From positions 1 to 50,859 of the forward strand of contig VBWE01000044.1 of NCBI GenBank assembly GCA_006218065.1: 50,859 nt of DNA. The letters are read 5' to 3'. Every line of letters begins with the position of its first letter. Within the stretch, counting starts at the first letter, position 1. Positions 45,701 through 50,859 of the stretch are shown here, in pieces. The DNA comes from Bacteroidota bacterium. GTDB taxonomy: Bacteria; Bacteroidota; Bacteroidia; Palsa-965. A model generated the notes under the pieces. It saw nothing but the letters and a program-made list of their open reading frames with translations. It did not search any database and was not told where the DNA came from. The translations under genes and the position numbers were made by a program.

Positions 45701-47482
45701 GAACAGCTCGACTGGGACAACGACGGCATCGGAAACGTAGACGATATCGATGATGATAACGACGGCATTACCGATGTTGTTGAAAACGCTACCGCTTCGA
45801 ATGGCGGCGATACCGACGGCGACGGAATTCCCGATCAGTTCGATCTCGACAGCGACAACGACGGCATGGCCGATGTAATCGAAGCCGGCGGACCCGATCC
45901 GGATAACGATGGCATTGTGGGCACAGGTCCGATCACGGATGCAAACAGTGACGGGCTCAATGACGCGCAAGGCCCGAACGGACTTACTCCGCCTGATTTC
46001 GACGGCGACGGAAATCCGGACTTCCAGGATCTTGATTCGGACAACGACGGCATCAGCGATCTCATCGAAAGCGGACGTCCTTCGGCAGACGATGCCAACA
46101 GCGACGGCGTACTCGACGGACCGGATTCCGATAACGACGGTATCCTCGACCAGGCCGATACGAACAACGGCGGATCATTCGTCAATGCGCCTCCCGATAC
46201 CGACGGCGATTCACATCCCGATTACACGGACCTCGACAGCGATAACGACGGCATCAACGACATCATCGAATCGGGTAACGAACTGGCTGATGCAAACAGC
46301 GATGGAGTAGTTGACGGCGCCGATACGGATGATGACGGCATTATGGATGCAGCCGATGGCAGCAGTTCATACGGTGACGCGGCATCCACAAGCGACGACC
46401 CGACAGATACTGACGGAGACAACGTTCCGGATTACCAGGATCTCGACAGCGATAACGACGGCATTGACGATATCATCGAAGCCGGTAACATGGCGCTGGA
46501 TGCCAACAGCGACGGTATTGTAGATGGTATCGATACGGATAACGACGGCATCATCGACGCAGCTGACGGCAGCAACGGTACTTATGGCGATGCGCCTTCC
46601 TCTTCGGATGATCCGGTGGACACGGATAACGACGGCGTTCCCGATTACCAGGATCTGGATGCGGACAACGATGGCATCGACGATGTGATCGAAGGCGGCA
46701 ACGGCTCGCTGGATGCGAACGGCGACGGTATCGTGGATGGTGTGGATACTGACGGCGACGGGATCATTGATTCGGTTGACGGCAGCAACGGAACTTTCGG
46801 TGATGCGCCAACTACCGGTGATGATCCCGCGGATACCGATGGCGACGGCATTCCGGATTACCAGGATCTCGACAGCGACGGTGACGGAATCAGCGACGTA
46901 ATCGAAGGCGGTAACGGTGATCTGGATACAAACGGCGACGGTGTGATTGATGGTGTGGATACCGACGGCGACGGCATTATCGATTCGGTTGACGGCAATA
47001 ACGGCACATGGGGCGACGCTCCGGGCGCCGGCAGCGATACGCCGCCTGATACTGATGGCGACGGTACACCGAACTATATCGACCTGGATTCGGATGGCGA
47101 CGGAATCAGCGACGGTGTGAACGATGAAATCCCGGCTGAAGATTGTGACGGCGACGGTACCAACAACTACCTCGATCCGGATCCCTGCGACCTGGTTATC
47201 CCGCAAGGCTTCTCCGTGAACGGCGACGGCATCAACGATTACTTCGAGATCAAAGGCATCACGGCTTACCCGGACAATACGATCACCATCTTCAACCGCT
47301 GGGGAAATATCGTGTACGAAGCTGCCGGCTACAACAACGGCTCGGTTCGCTGGGATGGCGCCAACAGCAACAAGCTGAGCATGGGTAACGGTTTCGCGCC
47401 GGAAGGAACGTACTTCTACGTACTCGATCTCGGCAACGGTTCACCGGTAAAAAGCGGGTACGTATACCTGAACACGAAATAA
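39740..47482 (+). CDS. Giant T9SS type B adhesin with Ig/PKD-like and thrombospondin type 3 repeats
   Basis: 2,580 residues from ATG 39740. The signal peptide is MRHRLTILFALWSFFTFGQ. Residues 20-500 hold a Bacteroidota-typical N-terminal region (ISWAGLYWGGEM...FGGWTIVIVYKND) and a DUF11-like segment (PGDTIEYTIVGKNIG). Residues 540-1470 are PKD/Ig-like repeats (VCGLTATLAGNTPATGTGTW...ANAPCTASQDNVIITF). From about 1,472 to 2,475 there are roughly 15 thrombospondin type 3 units (DTDGDGIPDYLDLDSDNDGI), Asp-rich and calcium-binding. The last 95 residues form the type B sorting domain (GFSVNGDGINDYFEIKG, IFNRWGNIVYE). The downstream PorP/SprF and PorE-like genes are the likely export and anchoring partners. 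Confidence 0.93.
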   Translation: MRHRLTILFALWSFFTFGQVITPFSIRYQTTQKGGIRYISNTAVTCNGGGGCGTAQAQNPPAGNGYDNNFTAAYTDIDGDGTTFQSSSDSLALPLCSEISWAGLYWGGEMTAAGAQYAVRNQCRIKVNNGAYQNLTASALQDNTVGFNTYHCFLDVTSIVQAAGVNARFTVANVAARVGGTNRFGGWTIVIVYKNDLQPTRNLTVFNGLSNVSAANPNTDITVSGFLTPVSGPVTFEVGDVTYDGDRSLTGDQLLFNGGSGFVNISDADNNANDIFNSTLCYNGIAKTAPFINPGFLNTLGYDADIFLPNNAALNYIGNSANTATLRLTTAVGGETYLTQVVTMAIDVYEPDLRAAVRALDINGGLVQPGDTIEYTIVGKNIGSDPSINTFITDTLEPNAIYVPGSLRITSGPNIGAKTDAAADDQGEYDAALRYIKVRIGTGANGTTGGTVLNSPLGVDSTQIKFRVTATADCIILLCDNVVNARAYIFGTGNVSGNPWSNGSNPDIFDGFGCPIAGTTTTPIQAAICPAVTASSNSPVCTGGTINLSLSSTSTYATYSWTGPAAFTSTLASPSRTGATGAMAGTYTCVITVGVYACSYTVTTTVAVNAPPTAAAAGPDQVICSTAGSATMAGNTPGVGTGAWSQISGPVSATITTPASPSTIITGMTTPGTYVYQWTITSTCANSTDQVQVTVNAPPTVSAAGTDASVCGLTATFAGNTPATGTGTWTQVAGPGTSVFSNANSPTSNVTVSVVGAYTFRWTIANSPCTASQDNVIITFVATPTTSNAGPDQTICTTSGSATMNANNPAAGTGTWTQVSGPITATITNPLLRTTTITGMTTAGTYTFQWTITNAPCAASSDQVVITVNAPPTASNAGPDASVCGLTATLAGNTPATGTGTWTLVAGPGTASFSNANSPASNVTVSVVGAYTFRWTIANAPCTASQDNVIITFVATPTTSNAGPDQTICTTGGSATMNANNPAAGTGAWTQVSGPVAATITNPLLSTTTITGMTTAGTYTFQWTITNAPCAASSDQVVVTVNAPPTASAAGSDSTVCGLTMMLAGNTPVTGTGTWTLVAGPGTASFSNANSPTSNVTVSVVGAYTFRWTIANAPCTASQDNVIMTFLAAPATSNAGPDDSICGLAATLAGNTPVTGTGAWTLISGPGTATFTNAALANSDVTVSASGVYTFQWTISNAPCSPSQDNVDITFVPAPTTAAAGGDQAVCGLTAVFTGNTAAAGTGTWIQISGPGTSSFSNANSETATVTVTVSGTYVYEWTIANAPCVSSSDQVQITYSDIPTVSAGGSDQSVCGLTATLAANTASAGTGGWSMAGGPGTITFTNSASPVSDATASVFGTYALVWTISNAPCASSTDTVLVTFVDNPTTASAGMDSVNCGLQMNLYGNVPTVGTGTWTVISGPGTVSFTNANAANTSATVTIAGTYVLEWTIFNASPCAASADQATITFQTCDHDGDGIPDNIDVDDDNDGILDTIEGSADTDGDGIPDYFDLDSDNDGITDVIEAGGTDADGDGIIDGFTDLDGDGLSDNVDPSQGGTPLPVPDTDGDGIPDYLDLDSDNDGITDVIEAGGTDANGDGIIDGFTDADNDGLSDNVDPTQGGTPLPTPDSDGDGIADYLDLDSDNDGITDVTEAGGTDTNGDGIIDGFADADNDGLSDNVDPTQGGTPLTTPDTDGDGIANYLDVDSDNDGITDVMENGGADANGDGQIDGYADTDGDGLSDNVDPDNGGTPLVVGNMDGDSAPNYLDIDSDNDGITDIIETGGTDANGDGMVDNFTDTDNDGQADSVDPNNGGTPNTSTGADTNNDGRPDSYPNDNADGSGNMDYLDIDADDDGIVDNIEGQSTSGYIPPTGNDTDGDGLDDAYDANSGFGGAGVAPVNTDGTDAPDYLDTDTDNDGVSDLVEGNDFNNDGQPDTQPSGNDTDGDGLDDAYDNVSVSGVNNVTNNDGPPTGTTFPNLDNSTTSELDWREQLDWDNDGIGNVDDIDDDNDGITDVVENATASNGGDTDGDGIPDQFDLDSDNDGMADVIEAGGPDPDNDGIVGTGPITDANSDGLNDAQGPNGLTPPDFDGDGNPDFQDLDSDNDGISDLIESGRPSADDANSDGVLDGPDSDNDGILDQADTNNGGSFVNAPPDTDGDSHPDYTDLDSDNDGINDIIESGNELADANSDGVVDGADTDDDGIMDAADGSSSYGDAASTSDDPTDTDGDNVPDYQDLDSDNDGIDDIIEAGNMALDANSDGIVDGIDTDNDGIIDAADGSNGTYGDAPSSSDDPVDTDNDGVPDYQDLDADNDGIDDVIEGGNGSLDANGDGIVDGVDTDGDGIIDSVDGSNGTFGDAPTTGDDPADTDGDGIPDYQDLDSDGDGISDVIEGGNGDLDTNGDGVIDGVDTDGDGIIDSVDGNNGTWGDAPGAGSDTPPDTDGDGTPNYIDLDSDGDGISDGVNDEIPAEDCDGDGTNNYLDPDPCDLVIPQGFSVNGDGINDYFEIKGITAYPDNTITIFNRWGNIVYEAAGYNNGSVRWDGANSNKLSMGNGFAPEGTYFYVLDLGNGSPVKSGYVYLNTK
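41871..42918 (+). repeat. 519-bp tandem duplication inside the second adhesin
   Basis: The same 10-base landmark (GCGGATTGAC) occurs at 41871, 42390 and 42909, intervals of exactly 519 bp (173 residues, two Ig-like domains). The second copy is highly similar to the first base by base, which indicates recent duplication. Confidence 0.85.
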
Positions 47483-47497
47483 TAAACAGTGAATTCA

Positions 47498-47543
47498 TTC
47501 TCCTGCTGCGGTTTCGGTAACTATCCGGGCTGCAGCAGGAGAA
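47498..47543 (+). promoter_or_regulatory. Intercistronic hairpin between the adhesin and PorP/SprF genes
   Basis: TTCTCCTGCTGC (47498-47509) pairs perfectly with GCAGCAGGAGAA (47532-47543), loop of 22 nt. An A-rich run and the next start codon follow, with no T run, so it is not a terminator on this strand. It could stabilise or cut the mRNA and set the ratio of the two proteins. Confidence 0.65.
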
Positions 47544-47558
47544 CAAAAAAATAAAAAA

Positions 47559-48500
47559 ATGAAAAAGTACATCAGCATCGCGATCTTCATTGTGGGAGGC
47601 CTCCTGCTTACGCCGGGATTATATGCACAGCAGGATCCGCAGTTTACGCATTATATGTACAATACGCTGTCCGTAAACCCGGCTTACGCCGGAAGCCGCG
47701 GACTGCTGAACATCAGCGCGCTTCACCGCCAGCAATGGATCGGCCTGGATGGTGCGCCGATGACACAAACCGTTTTTGTACACAGCCCGCTGCGCAACCG
47801 CAAAATGGCCCTCGGTTTTTCGGCGGTGAACGATCGTATCGGTCCGCTCAACCAGACTTTCCTTTACGGAGATTATTCGTACACCGTGAAACTGACGGAA
47901 CTGCTCAGACTTTCTTTCGGTGTGAAAGCCGGCGTACACTGGTTCCAGCCGAAAATTTCCACGCTCAGCACCATTGCTGCCAATGATCCCTCATTCGTCA
48001 ACAGCACGGTAGAAAATACGATCAAACCGAATGTCGGCGGCGGAATTTACCTGCATCACGAAAACTGGTACTTCGGAGCCAGTTCGCCGCGTATGATCGA
48101 GAGTAATTTCAACCTGGGCAACAGCTCTTCCGGCGATACGACACAGATCAGGGAACTGCGTCACTATTTCTTTATCGCGGGCGGCATATTCCCGGTAAGT
48201 CCGGCCATTAAACTCAAACCGACGGCGAAACTGAAAATGGTGCAGAACGCGCCGTTTTCTATCGATGCGACCGTGGAAGCGTTGCTGGATAATCGCTTTT
48301 CCATCGGCGCCGGTATGCGGCTGAATGATTGTTTTTACGGGATGGTGGGATACCAGTTCTCCGATCAGTTTAAAGCAGGCCTGTCGTATGATTTCAGCAC
48401 GACAAAAATTCAGAAAGTCAGCAACGGCACGGTGGAAATCATGCTCAGTTATGATTTCCTGTTCAATAACAACAAACTGAAATCACCGCGTTATTTCTAA
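47559..48500 (+). CDS. PorP/SprF family T9SS outer membrane protein
   Basis: 313 residues with a signal peptide (MKKYISIAIFIVGGLLLTPGLYAQ). The family start QDPQFTHYMYNTLSVNPAYAG is unmistakable, followed by a HRQQWIGLDGAP segment and a beta-barrel pattern to the end. In F. johnsoniae, SprF is required for secretion of SprB, and PorP/SprF homologues pair with proteins carrying type B tails. It lies 76 nt after the giant type B adhesin and 14 nt before the OmpA/TPR gene, so a dedicated partner for that adhesin is the best inference. Confidence 0.95.
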   Translation: MKKYISIAIFIVGGLLLTPGLYAQQDPQFTHYMYNTLSVNPAYAGSRGLLNISALHRQQWIGLDGAPMTQTVFVHSPLRNRKMALGFSAVNDRIGPLNQTFLYGDYSYTVKLTELLRLSFGVKAGVHWFQPKISTLSTIAANDPSFVNSTVENTIKPNVGGGIYLHHENWYFGASSPRMIESNFNLGNSSSGDTTQIRELRHYFFIAGGIFPVSPAIKLKPTAKLKMVQNAPFSIDATVEALLDNRFSIGAGMRLNDCFYGMVGYQFSDQFKAGLSYDFSTTKIQKVSNGTVEIMLSYDFLFNNNKLKSPRYF

Positions 48501-48514
48501 ATCAGCATAACTGC

Positions 48515-50749
48515 ATGACCATGAAAAATTTCATTCTCCTGTTCACCTTTTTTCTTTTTGCCGGCGGATTATTTTCGCAGGATATGATGCGGAAGCGCGC
48601 CGATAAATATTACGATCGTTTCGCCTATTCGAAAGCGGCCGGCATCTACGAACAACTTTCAACAGCTCCCCGGACCGATGAACAAATGATGCGCCGCCTC
48701 GGCAATTGTTATGTAAAACTCGGCCAATGGGGCAAGGCGGAGCAGTGCTACGCAAAGCTGGCCAACGGCGCGAGCCCCGATGCCGAAATTTATTATAACT
48801 ACGCGCAGGCCCTGAGAGGAAACGGCAAGTATTCCGAAAGCCTTCCCTGGATGGAAAAATTCAGCCAGGCGCAATCCGCCGACAGCCGCGGTAAAGCGTA
48901 TTCGCAAAGCGCCAGCTTCATTGAAGCGATTGAAAAACAGCAGCCGTATTTCGAACTGCAGCCGCTTGACATCAACAGCAGTGAAGCCGATTTCGGCGCC
49001 GCTTTTGATAACGGGAAAATCGCTTTTGCTTCCGCCCGCGGCGAATCGCCTTCGGTGAAAACATTCCATACCTGGAATGGCCGCCCTTTCCTCGATATTT
49101 ATGTTGCCGACCGCGATCCGCAGGGAAAACTCAGTAACGCATCCACACTGAACAAAACCGTAAACACGAAATACCACGAAGGCCCGGCCTGTTTTTCCGC
49201 CGATGGCAACACCCTGTTTTTCACGCGCAACAATTATTTCAAAAAGAAATACGGTAAAGACGCGAAAGGTGTCAATAACCTGAAAATTTTCCGGGCCGTT
49301 TTAAAAGATGGCGCCTGGACAGAAGAAAATTTGCCGGTGAACAGCGACGATTATTCCGTGGGACACCCGGCGCTGACCGCCGACGGACAATGGCTTTATT
49401 TTGTAAGCGATATGCCCGGCGGGCGCGGCGGCACTGACCTGTACCGGATGGAAGTAAAAGCGGACGGCAGTTTCGGAACACCGGAAAATCTCGGCGAAAA
49501 AATCAATACCGAAGGAAATGAAATGTTCCCGTTCGTCGATGCGGACAATAATATCTTCTTTGCATCGAACGGTCATGTCGGTCTTGGCGGCCTGGATATT
49601 TTCTACGCTTCTGCCGGTCATAAAGGCGGCTTCGGAAAAATCATGAACGTAGGTAAACCGGTGAATACGCAATGGGATGATTTTGCACTGGTGCTCGACA
49701 AAGAAAATAAATCCGGTTACATCAGTTCGAACCGGGAAGGCGGAAAAGGAGACGATGACCTGTATGCGCTGAACATGCTCCGCCCGCTTCGCGTTTCGTA
49801 TATGATAAAAGGAATTGTAAAAGATAAAAACGGCGGCGCACCACTCGAAGGAACTGTTGTTGTACTCAAAGACGAACAGGGTAATACGATTAAAAATCTT
49901 ACCACAGGCCCTTCCGGCGAATATGCTTTCGACGTGGAACCTGCAAAAAACTACACACTGGATGTAACGAAAGAAAAATATTTCGAAGGGAAAAACCTGT
50001 TCAATACAAATGAACTTGCCGAAAAAACGGAAATGATCCGTGACCTGGAACTGGAAAAAGATCCGGGCCTTTCCTTGTACTGCCTGGTTACCGATAAGCA
50101 AACCAAAGCGCCGCTGGAAGGAGTAAAAATTACGATACTCGATAATATGAACGGGCAGAACTTCGCCGATTTGTCCACACCTGTTTCGGGCGATTTTCGT
50201 AAACCGGTCAACGGCAAAAAAATCGGCGACCGGCTGAGTTACCAGGTCAGGCTGGATAAAAACGGTTACCTCGGCAAAACAGTCGTGTTCAATACGGAGA
50301 TTACCAAAGAAGGCGAGATCAAAGTACATGAGGCGCTCGATCTTACGCTGGATAAAATTGCCGTCGGCGCCGACCTCGCAAAAATTATCGATATCAAACC
50401 GATCTATTTTGATCTCGGGAAATGGAATATCCGCAAGGATGCCGCGATTGAACTCGACAAAATTGTGAAAGTGATGAAAGAAAATCCCGGTATGATCATC
50501 GAACTCGGCTCACATACCGACTGCCGTTCCAGTGCACAGTCAAACCTTGTACTCAGTGATAAGCGTGCAAAAAGTTCGGCTGCGTATATTATTTCGAAAG
50601 GCATCGAAAGTTCACGCATCTCCGGCAAAGGTTACGGCGAAGCCAAACTGATCAATGGCTGTGCCTGTGAAGGCGCTGTAAAATCAACCTGCAGCGAAGC
50701 CGAACACCAGGCCAACCGGCGTACGGAATTTATTATTGTAAAAATGTAA
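48515..50749 (+). CDS. PorE-like TPR / beta-propeller / OmpA protein
   Basis: 744 residues (or 742 from Met3). Signal peptide MTMKNFILLFTFFLFAGGLFSQ. Residues 23-145 are TPR helices (ADKYYDRFAYSKAAGIYEQL). Residues 150-430 are a PD40-type propeller (ACFSADGNTLFFTRNNY, ALTADGQWLYFVSDMPGG, SSNREGGKGDDDLYAL). Residues 435-615 contain two carboxypeptidase-regulatory-like domains. The last 110 residues are an OmpA-type peptidoglycan-binding domain, with Asp669 in SHTDCRSS and Arg684 in LSDKRAK and NRRTEF near the end. This is the architecture of P. gingivalis PorE, which ties the T9SS to peptidoglycan. With PorP/SprF 14 nt upstream, it probably anchors the adhesin export site. Confidence 0.93.
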   Translation: MTMKNFILLFTFFLFAGGLFSQDMMRKRADKYYDRFAYSKAAGIYEQLSTAPRTDEQMMRRLGNCYVKLGQWGKAEQCYAKLANGASPDAEIYYNYAQALRGNGKYSESLPWMEKFSQAQSADSRGKAYSQSASFIEAIEKQQPYFELQPLDINSSEADFGAAFDNGKIAFASARGESPSVKTFHTWNGRPFLDIYVADRDPQGKLSNASTLNKTVNTKYHEGPACFSADGNTLFFTRNNYFKKKYGKDAKGVNNLKIFRAVLKDGAWTEENLPVNSDDYSVGHPALTADGQWLYFVSDMPGGRGGTDLYRMEVKADGSFGTPENLGEKINTEGNEMFPFVDADNNIFFASNGHVGLGGLDIFYASAGHKGGFGKIMNVGKPVNTQWDDFALVLDKENKSGYISSNREGGKGDDDLYALNMLRPLRVSYMIKGIVKDKNGGAPLEGTVVVLKDEQGNTIKNLTTGPSGEYAFDVEPAKNYTLDVTKEKYFEGKNLFNTNELAEKTEMIRDLELEKDPGLSLYCLVTDKQTKAPLEGVKITILDNMNGQNFADLSTPVSGDFRKPVNGKKIGDRLSYQVRLDKNGYLGKTVVFNTEITKEGEIKVHEALDLTLDKIAVGADLAKIIDIKPIYFDLGKWNIRKDAAIELDKIVKVMKENPGMIIELGSHTDCRSSAQSNLVLSDKRAKSSAAYIISKGIESSRISGKGYGEAKLINGCACEGAVKSTCSEAEHQANRRTEFIIVKM

Positions 50750-50768
50750 GTTGCGGATCCCTCCGATC

Positions 50769-50800
50769 AAGCCCGGTTTTTTCGAAAACCGGGCTTTTTT
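50769..50800 (+). terminator. Strong intrinsic terminator
   Basis: AAGCCCGGTTTT (50769-50780) pairs perfectly with AAAACCGGGCTT (50785-50796) around a TTCG tetraloop, followed by a T run to 50800. It ends the adhesin/PorP/PorE-like operon. Confidence 0.93.
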
Positions 50801-50859
50801 GTAGTCCGGGGACTCACCCCCCGGCCCCCTCTCTCCGCCTTCGACATGTCGGCAGAAAC

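Overview
The window is from a member of the Bacteroidota, moderately GC-rich and with no tRNA or rRNA in view. Four things point there: several proteins carry type IX secretion system (T9SS) C-terminal sorting domains; glutamine synthetase is the long type III (GlnN) form; SecD and SecF are fused; and most promoters fit the Bacteroidota consensus TAnnTTTG, with an upstream TTG in some cases. The exact order cannot be read from the sequence.

Left third (1-16.2 kb, minus strand): giant surface adhesins. The window opens inside a choice-of-anchor-L/SprB-repeat protein that runs off the left edge. Next comes a 14.2-kb gene, 1582-15796, coding for about 4,740 residues: secretion signal, N-terminal jelly-roll-like domains, about 50 SprB-type repeats, PKD domains and a T9SS type B tail. 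It is broken by one frameshift near 9247, inside a stretch whose repeats are out of register, so this may be an assembly error or a real lesion. A small secreted ferredoxin-like protein is encoded just upstream in the same operon.

Middle (16.5-29.3 kb): malate dehydrogenase, a retropepsin-like protease, a DCC-family protein, a cytochrome/beta-propeller lipoprotein, a cytosolic gingipain-like (C25) protease overlapping a tiny partner gene, a DUF4265 protein, a small CX4CH lipoprotein, a TonB-dependent receptor with a His-rich secreted partner (probably metal uptake), a small lipoprotein, and a VCBS-repeat protein with a T9SS type A tail.

Right part (29.7-50.8 kb, plus strand): secDF, tatA, glnN, a TPR histidine kinase with its response regulator, then a three-gene T9SS adhesin module. 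The module is a 2,580-residue protein (DUF11-like region, PKD/Ig-like repeats, thrombospondin type 3 Ca-binding repeats, type B tail), a PorP/SprF protein, and a PorE-like TPR/propeller/OmpA protein. SecDF and T9SS would export the adhesins; PorP/SprF and the PorE-like protein would assemble and anchor them at the cell surface.

The least explained content is between genes. There are two inverted, dispersed copies of a structured element with a shared 29-nt core (26.4-26.6 and 29.4-29.5 kb), a 165-nt long hairpin (36.1-36.2 kb), a perfect 28-nt palindrome followed by a 14-bp tandem array (33.4-33.6 kb), and several hairpins whose arms are made of short tandem words. Inside the genes, the broken adhesin has an exact 912-bp higher-order repeat and the second giant gene a 519-bp one.
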